From the NCBI RefSeq assembly GCF_001262015.1, contig NZ_CP012075.1, positions 1,178,001-1,242,000 on the forward strand: a stretch of 64,000 bases of DNA, written 5' to 3'. The notes beneath the pieces were generated by a model. It did not search any database, was not told where the DNA came from, and saw nothing but the letters and a program-made list of their open reading frames with translations. The position numbers and the translations under genes are program-made. This DNA comes from Prevotella fusca JCM 17724. Its GTDB lineage: Bacteria; Bacteroidota; Bacteroidia; Bacteroidales; Bacteroidaceae. This document shows, in pieces, positions 16,743 to 25,946 of the stretch (its first letter is position 1; each line of letters begins with the position of its first letter).

Positions 16743-18515
16743 ATGATTGACAAAAGGCAACAGGTTATAAAGGAACGTCTGCAACGGTTTGCAATGGATC
16801 TGTGGAATATCACAGACCCGGGGCAGATGGACCCCGTCATTGACCTGATACTTGACGTAGTAGCATATAACAGCAGCAGACTTTACCAGAGCATAGACGA
16901 GTCGGATGCAAGCATCCTGCACCGTCTGGCACGCCTGCTTGTACCCCATAAGTGGTCACTCCCTTCGCCTGCCCATGCCCTGCTGACTGTTACCCCGCAG
17001 AATGATGATGTCCGTTGGCTTTCTCCGACCGACCTCTTCTACACGAAGAAGATGGTCTTTGAGCGTGGACAGATTGATATTGGGTTCTCACCTTTGAGCA
17101 AGTATCCTCTGTTAAATGCAAGAATCAATACGATAGCACTTGAACAGAAGCTGATACGCTATACGGAAGACGACCAGTATGATGAGGAGCTCCCGGTGGA
17201 CTTTCCGGATGGAAATGAGGACTCCATGTGGGTGGGGCTGAAACTGTCAGAAGAACAGCTGCGCCTTACAAAGCATATCGTCTTCTGCATTCTTCCCGAC
17301 AACAACCATCTGGCTCCCTTCGTTAAGGAAATCAAGGCGTATGGCAGCAACGGACAGCCTTTGGGCGTGAGTGTCCCCGACTTCCCGCTGCCTAACAGTG
17401 AGAAGTATCCCTACTTTGAGGATATAACCTCCTACTATGCCAATAGTTTCATCCAGATAGATCTTGAGAAACAGCATCGTTCGTCCCGACCTTTCAGCGA
17501 TTTTCCTGCTGAGTGGAATGCCGAGGAGACTACAACGGGCAGGGAAAATCTGTTCTGGATAAAACTGTGTTTCCCACAGGCTTTCCTTCACACCAACCTG
17601 GAGAAGGTCCGTGTGCTGCTGAACACTTACCCTGCTGTCAACAGAAACCTGGCTGTCAACCGTCATGACTTCACGAAGCAGGGAAGCATCATCCCGCTCC
17701 CTTGCAACAATTCGCAGTTCATCCTGAATGTCGAGTCGCTTCAGGACGACTTGAACCATGAGTATGTTGATGTTGCACAGCATTATGGCGAGCAGTCTTT
17801 CGGCACCTACAGCCTTTACTATGGCAATATTGAAAGGTTCGATTCCGACAATGCACGCACCTTGATTCTCAAGCTGCTGCAGCTGGCACGGGAGGACGGA
17901 AGCGCATTCAATTCCCTGAATGTGGGCGTACTCATTGCACAGCTGGGTGAACTGTATAACAAGATTGAAGAAATTGAGAAGACTGCCTACGATGCCATTC
18001 AAACCAAGGGCATGTCGCGTACCTTTCTCTTCACCCAGCCTTACAAGGGTGTTCACAGTGGTGAGGTGCGTTACTGGACCACCGACGGCGAGATAGCCAA
18101 CGGACTTGACAACCGTGCACCCTTCTTCCGTTTCGACAATGCGAGGTTCTCCATGCGTGGTATCAGTTTCCAGACTGTTACGAAGCAGGGCAACTCGCAT
18201 AACAACGAGCACGACCTCATCAACCGTCTGCGTTATGGGCTTCTGACACGTGACCGCATCGTGACCAATGAGGATGTAAAGAGCTTCCTGCAGTGCCATT
18301 TAGGGCAGTCGGCCGACGGTATAGACATCAAAGACGGCATAGCCATCTCTCCCGACATACGCCGTGGCATCATCCGCACCACGGAAGTAAGGATCCGTCT
18401 CTCACGGATTGGCAAGGCAGAGCGCACTGATTTGCCTGCAATGACATGTTTCCTGGAGGAAGAGCTGTCAAAACGTTCAGTTAGTAACACTCCTTATAAG
18501 ATATTCTTCGTATGA
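16743..18515 (+). CDS. tssF: T6SS baseplate protein TssF
   Basis: This 590-aa cytosolic protein is a VasA/ImpG family baseplate wedge component that partners TssG, TssE and TssK. The N-terminus has the family arrangement: MIDKRQQVIKERLQRFA, then a D-P-V-IDLILDVVAYNSSRLYQ region, then the ARLLVPHKWSLPSPAHALL block. The C-terminal domain contains RFDNARFSMRGISFQT and a GLLTRDRIVTNEDVKSFLQ segment typical of the phage gp6-like wing. The length is normal. The stop overlaps the tssH start (ATGA), so the pair is translationally coupled. Confidence 0.8.
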   Translation: MIDKRQQVIKERLQRFAMDLWNITDPGQMDPVIDLILDVVAYNSSRLYQSIDESDASILHRLARLLVPHKWSLPSPAHALLTVTPQNDDVRWLSPTDLFYTKKMVFERGQIDIGFSPLSKYPLLNARINTIALEQKLIRYTEDDQYDEELPVDFPDGNEDSMWVGLKLSEEQLRLTKHIVFCILPDNNHLAPFVKEIKAYGSNGQPLGVSVPDFPLPNSEKYPYFEDITSYYANSFIQIDLEKQHRSSRPFSDFPAEWNAEETTTGRENLFWIKLCFPQAFLHTNLEKVRVLLNTYPAVNRNLAVNRHDFTKQGSIIPLPCNNSQFILNVESLQDDLNHEYVDVAQHYGEQSFGTYSLYYGNIERFDSDNARTLILKLLQLAREDGSAFNSLNVGVLIAQLGELYNKIEEIEKTAYDAIQTKGMSRTFLFTQPYKGVHSGEVRYWTTDGEIANGLDNRAPFFRFDNARFSMRGISFQTVTKQGNSHNNEHDLINRLRYGLLTRDRIVTNEDVKSFLQCHLGQSADGIDIKDGIAISPDIRRGIIRTTEVRIRLSRIGKAERTDLPAMTCFLEEELSKRSVSNTPYKIFFV

Positions 18516-20953
18516 ACACACAAAATTACAGCAACAGCCTCGTAGCTGCCATTAAGCTGGCAAAGGCGTTGGCGCATCAGGACAAGCATCTTTCCTTTGG
18601 AGTTGCCCATCTTGTCATTGCTATGCTGACGGAGCAGACTGGTCTGCGTGAGATTCTGAATTCCATGCAGAAGGAGGTAGCCTATATCAGCGATTGGTTT
18701 GAGACTTATCGTGAGATGTATGTTGGCGTTGAGCACGATTCGGGTGAGATTATCCCCGACCATGAGGTGGAAACGGTGCTCGATGAGGCAGAACGCTCGA
18801 AGATAAAGCTCGGCACAGACTCTGTGGATGCGCTGTGTGTGTTTGCGGCTATTATCCGTGATGGCGTGGTTTACTCCCATCAGCAGATAGAGTCAATCGG
18901 TGTGACTGAGGATGAGATAATGGAATATTTCGATGCATCCACCTCCCCTCTGTCCCCTGTGGCAGAGATGGATATGGGCAGTTCCATCCAGTATGTATCT
19001 GATCTCCGCCGGGCTGAACTCCTGGAAGAAGGGAAGTCAATCATCGGTCGCAGCAAGGAAATCCGTCTGATATTGGAGACGCTGGAGCGTTCCGAACGGC
19101 AGGGAATCCTGCTTGTGGGTGCACCCGGTGTCGGCAAGACGGGCATTATCAGAGCCCTTGCACACGAAATGGAAATCAACCAGGACGAGATGATCAACCA
19201 GACATCGCTGGTCGGGCTGAACACATCGAAGATACTGGCACAGTCGGGTAATGAAACAGAGATTACCCAGAAGATTACAGGTCTGTTGCAGAAGATGAAC
19301 CAGGCAAAGAGCCGTGGAGTATTGGTCATTGATGATTTGCAGCTGTTGCTTGAAAGCGGTAATCCGACGGCAGCAACCTATATCCTCAACAACCTTGACG
19401 CACAGATTTGTGACGGTGCGGTCACACTGCTGATGGTGCTCTCAATGGATGCCTTCCGCAAGCATATTGAGAAACATTCGATAGCCAACCGATTGAATAT
19501 CATCGACGTAGAGGAACTTGAACCGAACATTCTTCGCAGTGCATTGCTGCGGCATAGAACCATCCTGCAGGCATATTACAGTCTGCCGATGACTGAGGAG
19601 GCGTTCATCAGTGCCTACAATCTCTCAAACAGATATTACAAGGAAAGAAGCCAGCCAGCTTCAACATTAGACCTTGTTGACAGTACGGCAGCTTCCGTAA
19701 GACTTAGCAACAAGAACGCAGCAGGCATCGTTGAGCAGCTCTTTGCACAGTATGATAAGTACAAGACGATGCCGATAGAGAACGTGAGTGACTTCGACCT
19801 GCATCTGCTCTATCACACCATCTTCAACAAGGTGAGCGTTGTGTTGACTTCAAAGATAGAAGACGACTTTGTCCTCACCGATGATGATTCAACGCAGGAG
19901 AAGCTGGACAAGCTCGGCAAGATGCTGAACGAGCTGTCAGTCATTGCAAAGAAAGGCATTGAAAAGGTAAGTTCGCTGGAGATTGAGTCAGTTGTGGCGG
20001 ATGATACGGGCATTCCTATCGGTAAGATTCAGGCACAGGAGAAAGACCGTCTTCTGGGTATAGAGTCCAAACTGCAAGAAAGAGTCAAGGGACAGGACAA
20101 GGCCATCCGCACGCTGTCGGATGCCATCATCGAGTCACGAAGCGGACTCAGCGACCCGAAGAAGCCTATCGGCTCATTCTTCTTCCTCGGTCCTACCGGT
20201 ACGGGTAAGACCGAGCTGACGAAATCACTTGCCAACCTCTTGTTCGATGACGATACGGCAATGATACGTTTCGATATGTCCGAGTTCAAGGAAGAACACT
20301 CAGCGGCACTGCTCTATGGTGCTCCTCCGGGCTATGTGGGCTATGAGGAGGGTGGTCTGCTTGTGACGAAGATTCGCCAGAAACCTTATTCTGTCGTTCT
20401 CTTTGATGAGATTGAGAAGGCACACAGCAGTGTTTATGACATCTTCCTCCAGATTATGGACGAAGGAAAGGTGCATGACAAGCTGGGACGTGAGGGCGAC
20501 TTCTCCAACTCAATCATCATCTTCACTTCAAATATCGGAAGCCAGTGGATTGCCGAGCAGATACAGCAGGGACACCAGCCCACCTCCAATGAGCTGATTG
20601 AGGTGATGTCAAAGTACTTCCGTCCCGAGTTCCTCGGCCGTCTGACAGAGGTTGTTCCGTTCTCACCCATCACCGAGGCTGTTGCCCAGCAGATTTTCCT
20701 TCTCCAGTTCTCACGCCTGCAGAAGCAGCTGCTTGAACAGAAGGACATCCAGCTGGAACTGGCACCGGAGACGATTGCCTACCTTACATCCAAGGGCTTT
20801 TCGCCACAGTATGGTGCCCGTCCGATTGCAGGTGTCGTAAGAACCTACCTCAAGAAGACGATTTCCAAACTGATTGTGTCAGAGACCATCAAGTCCGGCG
20901 ACCATATAATAGCAACTTATAAAGACGGAAATCTGCAATGGAATCACGCATAA
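18512..20953 (+). CDS. tssH: T6SS ATPase ClpV (TssH)
   Basis: This 813-aa AAA+ unfoldase disassembles the contracted sheath for re-use. An N-terminal Clp-N domain (about 1-150) precedes AAA1 with Walker A GAPGVGKT (about 204-211) and Walker B VLVIDDL (about 270). A middle region follows, then AAA2 with Walker A GPTGTGKT (about 560-567), Walker B VVLFDEIEKAH (about 628) and the GAPPGYVGYEEGG pore loop. The C-terminal D2-small domain has SPQYGARPI. AAA1 Walker B ends in Asp-Asp rather than the common Asp-Glu. The gene overlaps tssF by 4 nt and the next gene by 16 nt. Confidence 0.9.
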   Translation: MNTQNYSNSLVAAIKLAKALAHQDKHLSFGVAHLVIAMLTEQTGLREILNSMQKEVAYISDWFETYREMYVGVEHDSGEIIPDHEVETVLDEAERSKIKLGTDSVDALCVFAAIIRDGVVYSHQQIESIGVTEDEIMEYFDASTSPLSPVAEMDMGSSIQYVSDLRRAELLEEGKSIIGRSKEIRLILETLERSERQGILLVGAPGVGKTGIIRALAHEMEINQDEMINQTSLVGLNTSKILAQSGNETEITQKITGLLQKMNQAKSRGVLVIDDLQLLLESGNPTAATYILNNLDAQICDGAVTLLMVLSMDAFRKHIEKHSIANRLNIIDVEELEPNILRSALLRHRTILQAYYSLPMTEEAFISAYNLSNRYYKERSQPASTLDLVDSTAASVRLSNKNAAGIVEQLFAQYDKYKTMPIENVSDFDLHLLYHTIFNKVSVVLTSKIEDDFVLTDDDSTQEKLDKLGKMLNELSVIAKKGIEKVSSLEIESVVADDTGIPIGKIQAQEKDRLLGIESKLQERVKGQDKAIRTLSDAIIESRSGLSDPKKPIGSFFFLGPTGTGKTELTKSLANLLFDDDTAMIRFDMSEFKEEHSAALLYGAPPGYVGYEEGGLLVTKIRQKPYSVVLFDEIEKAHSSVYDIFLQIMDEGKVHDKLGREGDFSNSIIIFTSNIGSQWIAEQIQQGHQPTSNELIEVMSKYFRPEFLGRLTEVVPFSPITEAVAQQIFLLQFSRLQKQLLEQKDIQLELAPETIAYLTSKGFSPQYGARPIAGVVRTYLKKTISKLIVSETIKSGDHIIATYKDGNLQWNHA

Positions 20954-21873
20954 AAACTCCGAACAGGGACTTAAAGGCATTCTGCAACAGTGATGCGCGG
21001 CATCTCATTGCAGAGGTCTTTTATGCTGAACTGCAGTTTGTCACTGGAGAGGAGTTGCTTGACAAGACCATCGTCTTGAGCCACGGCATGAACAGCCGTG
21101 TGAAGTCTCAGGACATCATCGACTTGCAGAAGGAAGAAATCTACAAGGACGGAAATCTGCGGGAACGGGTGATATTGCATCTTGCCCGCAACGGCTTCTA
21201 CCATCAGCTGCCTGAGTTCCTGTTCCATCCCATCTCCCTCAGTTCGCCGGGAATGAGCAACAAGGAAGTTGTGGATGCCATCCGTGAGAACCGTAAGAAA
21301 GCCGAGAAGGCAATCCGTTTCTTCTCTCCTTTCGATACAATCATGTTCAATGACAGCGTCCGCATCTTTGAACGACAGCTGGCTTTGTTCGACAACCCCT
21401 ATGAGAATGTAATTCTCAAGAACGTTGCCAATCTCTTCTTTCCTAAGAAAGCCCCACTGACAACGGGCGAACGATACAGGATGTTCCTGTGTCTGCAGAA
21501 GGTGGAGTATTACAAGGAGAATCTCCCTGCACTGGAAGAACTGCTTTCCATCGTCTGCAACATCGACACGAAGATAAGGTATGTCTATCATTATGAGGAC
21601 GGACTGCCTTACAGCAGTCTGGGCGATTGCAGCTTAGGCGTTGACTTCGGGCTTGACGGTCAGCTGCTCTGTGAGCTGGATGACGTGGAGGTAAAGCTAT
21701 GCTTCCCTGAATCCATCCGGGAAGATGTACTGCTGCGCCAGATGGAGACAGTGCGATACGTGTTGTCATTCTTCCTGCTCTCGTCCAGAGCTGTAAGGAT
21801 TATATATACCGTCACCACGAATACGGAACTTGTTTTAGGACAGAACTATCTGGGTTACGATACTAACTTATAA
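20938..21873 (+). CDS. tssG: T6SS baseplate protein TssG
   Basis: This 311-aa cytosolic protein is in the position of TssG, the baseplate partner of TssF. The family signal is weak, as usual for subtype iii, but there are matching features: a LPEFLFHPISL segment near residue 93 and the closing LVLGQNYLGYDTNL, which resembles the TssG C-terminus (LG...LG.d..L). The 16-nt overlap with tssH indicates coupled translation. The assignment rests on position plus these two motifs. Confidence 0.65.
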   Translation: MESRIKTPNRDLKAFCNSDARHLIAEVFYAELQFVTGEELLDKTIVLSHGMNSRVKSQDIIDLQKEEIYKDGNLRERVILHLARNGFYHQLPEFLFHPISLSSPGMSNKEVVDAIRENRKKAEKAIRFFSPFDTIMFNDSVRIFERQLALFDNPYENVILKNVANLFFPKKAPLTTGERYRMFLCLQKVEYYKENLPALEELLSIVCNIDTKIRYVYHYEDGLPYSSLGDCSLGVDFGLDGQLLCELDDVEVKLCFPESIREDVLLRQMETVRYVLSFFLLSSRAVRIIYTVTTNTELVLGQNYLGYDTNL

Positions 21874-21882
21874 AAAGAAATA

Positions 21883-22767
21883 ATGAAACCATTAATACTT
21901 TTCTTTCTAAAATATCTGCTGGCACCGCTTCTTGCAACGATCATGATGTTCGTCATGGGAGCATTGAAGTCTGTCCGGCAGCAGCTGGGTATGAAGCGTA
22001 TCATCGTCTTCGCCCTGCTGGCGGGGCTTTTCCTCGGAGTACCCTCTCTGCTTGGCTATCTGAAGAACGAATATGTATGGGGAGGTCTTGTACTCACGAT
22101 CCTTTCCTATCTTCTTCTGGGCTTTGCCTATCTCTGGGCATTGCGCACGTTTATCAGCAAGAAGAACGATGATATGTCTATAGAGGTTCTTGTGACGGTA
22201 CTCTCTGGAATTTTCGGAGTATGGATTTACTACCTTGTCTTCAACTGGATCAGCGGCGGACTGGAATACACTCCGTGGGCGATGACCGCAGTCTGCTGGT
22301 TCATGATTCCTTACTTTGTCTTCCGCTGCTTCAAGTTCTTCAGAAACATACAGCCTGCCATCTACGACCTGTGGCGAATCAACCACAGCGGCTTCAACCG
22401 CAATTACTGGGACAACCTCGACACTTTCAAGGCGATAACGGTGAAGGTGAAGCTGAAAAGGCATGTCGGTGATTACGACTATACCTCCCTTTCCGTCAGA
22501 CTGGCTGAGGGAATAGCCCTCGGTGACTGGTTTGACTGGATGGTAGAGGACCAGAACCGCCGTTTCCCGCAGTCGCAGATTGAAATCAATATGGAAGGAA
22601 GCGAAAGCGGCTGGATATTCTATACAAGCAAGTGGTTCAAGTATCCACTGTTCATCCGCATGTTGGACCCGCGCCTCACGGCATCTGAGAACGGAATAAA
22701 GAAAAACCAAGTTATCTATATTAAACGAGTAAAAAGCATAAATCACATACAGCATGAAGAAGATTGA
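21883..22767 (+). CDS. tssN: T6SS subtype-iii membrane protein TssN
   Basis: This 294-aa inner-membrane protein has about five transmembrane segments in its first 150 residues (near 5-27, 38-58, 65-88, 98-124 and 130-148) and a soluble C-terminal domain of about 140 aa. This architecture matches TssN, a component found in Bacteroidota T6SS, where it is thought to help replace the TssJLM complex. It lies 9 nt after the TssG stop and overlaps tssK by 14 nt. Confidence 0.7.
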   Translation: MKPLILFFLKYLLAPLLATIMMFVMGALKSVRQQLGMKRIIVFALLAGLFLGVPSLLGYLKNEYVWGGLVLTILSYLLLGFAYLWALRTFISKKNDDMSIEVLVTVLSGIFGVWIYYLVFNWISGGLEYTPWAMTAVCWFMIPYFVFRCFKFFRNIQPAIYDLWRINHSGFNRNYWDNLDTFKAITVKVKLKRHVGDYDYTSLSVRLAEGIALGDWFDWMVEDQNRRFPQSQIEINMEGSESGWIFYTSKWFKYPLFIRMLDPRLTASENGIKKNQVIYIKRVKSINHIQHEED

Positions 22768-23905
22768 GCATTTGCCTATAAACTGGGTAAACGGACAGAA
22801 AATCAACAATACCCATTTCTTTGAGACCCATTACAATGTAGTAGAGATGGTAAGACTGAACCGTGAAGAGGGTCTTACAAGCTATAACTATGGCTTTGGA
22901 GAGAAGTCCGAAGGCGATGAGAGTTCTATTGAATTGGAAATAAAGGGCGAGACGGCAGGGACACTGTCCGTACAGCTGAAGTCATGCAATGCTGTTACAC
23001 GCAATGGTTTCCACATCCTGTTCACGAAAGAACTGTATGGTGACTTCACCCCGAAATGTACTTTGAAAGATGTGGACATAGACCTCTCCACACGACAGGT
23101 CGTATGTATCCTGCTTACGGTGAACCCTTACAAGATGCTGCCTGTGGGTGTTCCTGACCCGGAGACAACCCCTCTCCATCATCCATACGTCCTGCCGGAG
23201 GTTACGCTTCAGCTTGTATTAGAGCAGAACCTGAACAAGACCTTCCTTGAAGGCAACAGCGTTGTTGCAGGTAAGATCATCATTGACGGCGGTTCATTCA
23301 CCAATGATGATGAATATATCCCTGCCATCCAGCGGGTAAACTGCTCCGATAGAGCCTTGGGATTCCTGGAGAACATGACTACAGTACTTGAGCGCATACA
23401 CAGCAACGCCTTGAAGGTGTACTCAAAGAATATCTCCAATCCTCATCGCAGCATGCTGGCTGATAACACCTTTACTATATGCGATGTTGTCAAGAACTTC
23501 TATTGTGAGCATATCTTTGAGCTGAAGAACATTGCCGGCGAACAATCGCCTGTCTATATCGTACGCCTTGCCAATGCACTTGCCAACCTGCTGCTGACCT
23601 CGCTGCGTTCTCTGCCTGAGAAGGACTTTGAGACACTGCTGCAGTACTTTGACGAATGGACAAACATCAAGCCGTCTGACTTCATGCACAAGACAAGCGA
23701 TATTGCACACCTGCAGTACAACCATCTTGAGATAAGCAGGCTGTTTAAGGGTATTGCATCTTTCCTGAATATCATCGACACGCTCTTCCATAAGCTCAGC
23801 GAACTGGAGTATGTCGGACTTATCAAGGAGAATATCATCATCAGTGAGGATAATAGCGGCAAGACTCCGGAGAGCGAGAGGAAGTCGTGGAAGGTTTGGG
23901 ATTAA
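22754..23905 (+). CDS. tssK: T6SS baseplate protein TssK
   Basis: This 383-aa baseplate component links the baseplate to the membrane complex. The N-terminus has the TssK pattern INWVNGQKINNTHFFE (compare the W..G..L..QHF motif of proteobacterial TssK). The middle contains VTLQLVLEQNLNKTFLEG, and a helical C-terminal region follows (about 290-360). It overlaps tssN by 14 nt. Confidence 0.75.
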   Translation: MKKIEHLPINWVNGQKINNTHFFETHYNVVEMVRLNREEGLTSYNYGFGEKSEGDESSIELEIKGETAGTLSVQLKSCNAVTRNGFHILFTKELYGDFTPKCTLKDVDIDLSTRQVVCILLTVNPYKMLPVGVPDPETTPLHHPYVLPEVTLQLVLEQNLNKTFLEGNSVVAGKIIIDGGSFTNDDEYIPAIQRVNCSDRALGFLENMTTVLERIHSNALKVYSKNISNPHRSMLADNTFTICDVVKNFYCEHIFELKNIAGEQSPVYIVRLANALANLLLTSLRSLPEKDFETLLQYFDEWTNIKPSDFMHKTSDIAHLQYNHLEISRLFKGIASFLNIIDTLFHKLSELEYVGLIKENIIISEDNSGKTPESERKSWKVWD

Positions 23906-23914
23906 TAGAAGGAC

Positions 23915-24394
23915 TTGGCTATGACAGAAAAGAACAGAAAAGAACGCCGGCAGGCAATGAACTCCTTTGCTTTCATCTTCGGATTCACGATGCTGCTCTT
24001 CGTGCTCTTCGCCGTTTGTACGCTGAAGACAGCCGAAAGGGGTATCAGCCTGCTGGATGAAAAGAAAGCACGGTATGATGAGGTGTTCAGAAAACAGGCT
24101 GGATACAACTACCGTATGGACCAGATGTTCAAGGATATGAACAATCTCACCATTCAGACACGTACGGACAACGAGCAGGCGCGGTACCACATGATTATTG
24201 CCCGTCACATACAGGAAATGCAGGACGAAATCTATCGGGGAGATGTTGACACCACCCACTACGTCCTCTACAAAGTCCTGTTCAATCAGCTGCAGGCAAC
24301 GCAGGAAACCACTGCTACTTACTTTGACGAGAAACGTGACCTTGATTATATCATGGAACAGATAGAGAAGGCGCAGAATCTTATAAACAGATAA
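23915..24394 (+). CDS. tssO: T6SS subtype-iii membrane protein TssO
   Basis: This 159-aa bitopic protein has a basic N-terminus (KNRKERRQAMNSF), one transmembrane segment (about residues 20-40, IFGFTMLLFVLFAVCTL) and a long coiled-coil-like extracytoplasmic domain. It matches TssO in size, topology and place in the operon. TssO is a subtype-iii component of the envelope-spanning part. It starts 9 nt after tssK. Confidence 0.65.
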   Translation: MAMTEKNRKERRQAMNSFAFIFGFTMLLFVLFAVCTLKTAERGISLLDEKKARYDEVFRKQAGYNYRMDQMFKDMNNLTIQTRTDNEQARYHMIIARHIQEMQDEIYRGDVDTTHYVLYKVLFNQLQATQETTATYFDEKRDLDYIMEQIEKAQNLINR

Positions 24395-24414
24395 TACTAA
24401 AACAAGTTATCATT

Positions 24415-24864
24415 ATGACTAAAGACGAAAAGATATGGTCCACCATAAAGTTCACACTTCTGTTGACTTTCTCAGTGGCATTGCTTTATATCCTCCTGTG
24501 CAAGTACGTCATGCCCATTCCTGTATCTATAACAGGAAATGCCGTGGCTGAAATCAATGAAGCGGAGACAATCTTCAAAGACCAGAAGCAGATGGCAGAG
24601 AAGATGATAGTGCTGAGGCAGGACATTGACTCGCTTAATTTCGAGATACAGCAGTCACAGCGTATCAGCGAAATCAAGGATAGGATGGCACAGCTGCAGA
24701 ACAATTACCGACAGCATTCCTATAATGCGAAGTACCTGTACTGCATGCAGTCGTTCAAGACTATCCAGGACTATTTCGACATCAAGCAGAAACTCTATTG
24801 GACATCAAAGACCAAAGAGGATAGAAAGCATATGCTTGAAATGCTGAAGGGACAGATCAGGTGA
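24415..24864 (+). CDS. T6SS small bitopic membrane protein (TssO/TssP type)
   Basis: This 149-aa protein has the same plan as the gene before it: a short cytosolic start, a transmembrane segment (about residues 10-30, FTLLLTFSVALLYILLCKYV) and a helical extracytoplasmic region with heptads (LRQDIDSLNFEIQQSQRI). It may be TssP of the subtype-iii set; I cannot separate TssO and TssP relatives by eye. The 21-nt gap to tssO indicates one transcript. Confidence 0.55.
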   Translation: MTKDEKIWSTIKFTLLLTFSVALLYILLCKYVMPIPVSITGNAVAEINEAETIFKDQKQMAEKMIVLRQDIDSLNFEIQQSQRISEIKDRMAQLQNNYRQHSYNAKYLYCMQSFKTIQDYFDIKQKLYWTSKTKEDRKHMLEMLKGQIR

Positions 24865-24971
24865 CAAGTTACTAACGCCTTGTAACATGTCGTCTGATAC
24901 CCGGGGACATTATTCTCTACATTTGGTTTTTCTTGATTCCAAATCCAAAAAACATTTAAATAACAAATATT

Positions 24972-25946
24972 ATGACTGAAAGACAAAAAATCATTCTGGC
25001 AATCGTTGCGGCTTTAGCCGTAGTCGGATTACTGGTGGCTTTGCTTCTTCCATCACGCACTGTCGAGAAGAATCTGGACTTCTTTATCCAGGACCGCAAT
25101 GCGAACAACCAGTTGGAAGTAAATGAGCTCCTGAAGTTTACCATCAATGACTCTACAGCTGTAATTGACAAAAGAGTATTATGGAAAATGGGAAATGGCG
25201 ACAGCATCGTCGGGCATCCCAATATCAGCTATGCCTACCGACAGGCTGGCAAGTACCTCATAACACTGCAGGTTGACGGCAAGATCATCACTGAGAAGAC
25301 CATCGATGTGGTCAATATCCAGAGGGACACGATTGCTGTTGACTCTATTCCTAAGATCGTCGGTCCGACACAGGGCTATGCCGGTGAAAAACTCGTTTTC
25401 TCGGCTGAAGGCAACGGTATGACGAGCTGGCTTTGGGAGTTCGGAGAGAGCGGGACGATTGATGCCTTCGACCGTCAGGTAATTTACAAGTATGACGAGC
25501 CGGGCAAGTATCTTGTCAAGCTGAAGACCAATACCACCCTGTATCCTGTTTCACACGTCATCACAATCCTTCCGAAGGTTGAGGATATTGTAAAGGACCC
25601 GAATAAACTGGATTCATTGGAGAAAGCAGAGCCGAAGGATACGCTGGCAATGGTGCAGAACGACATCAAGAAGCACCTGCAGGCAATCGCCAATACAAGC
25701 CCGAGGGACAGAAACACTTTCTATGCACATAGGAACCATATCATCAACAACTATCTCGGCGGCAATGGCAACCAGGTTGTTGTACAGATCAATGGGGAGC
25801 GTTACAATGTGTTCCCGGACTACTGCCAGGGACTGCATTTCCTTGAGAGCAACCGCTATGGACGTGTGACAATTGACGATGTGAAGGTGGATGATTTCCA
25901 TCACATTACCAAAATCGAAGTAACCCAAAGAAATACAGGAAAATGA
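24972..25946 (+). CDS. T6SS-associated membrane-anchored PKD-domain protein
   Basis: This 324-aa protein has an N-terminal membrane anchor (about residues 7-27, IILAIVAALAVVGLLVALLL) and two PKD/Ig-like domains: about 35-115 with ISYAYRQAGKYLITLQV, and about 125-210 with SWLWEFGESG and VIYKYDEPGKYLVKLK. A helical C-terminal domain of about 110 aa follows. It likely extends into the periplasm and contributes to the trans-envelope complex. It sits between the small membrane protein and tssR, with a 4-nt overlap with tssR. PKD proteins are common at this place in Bacteroidota T6SS loci; I leave the Tss letter open. Confidence 0.65.
   Translation: MTERQKIILAIVAALAVVGLLVALLLPSRTVEKNLDFFIQDRNANNQLEVNELLKFTINDSTAVIDKRVLWKMGNGDSIVGHPNISYAYRQAGKYLITLQVDGKIITEKTIDVVNIQRDTIAVDSIPKIVGPTQGYAGEKLVFSAEGNGMTSWLWEFGESGTIDAFDRQVIYKYDEPGKYLVKLKTNTTLYPVSHVITILPKVEDIVKDPNKLDSLEKAEPKDTLAMVQNDIKKHLQAIANTSPRDRNTFYAHRNHIINNYLGGNGNQVVVQINGERYNVFPDYCQGLHFLESNRYGRVTIDDVKVDDFHHITKIEVTQRNTGK

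Noticed and set aside
17247..18299. 350-aa minus-strand frame opposite tssF
   Set aside because: It lies wholly inside tssF in antisense; the tssF motifs are clear and there is no start signal for the other frame.
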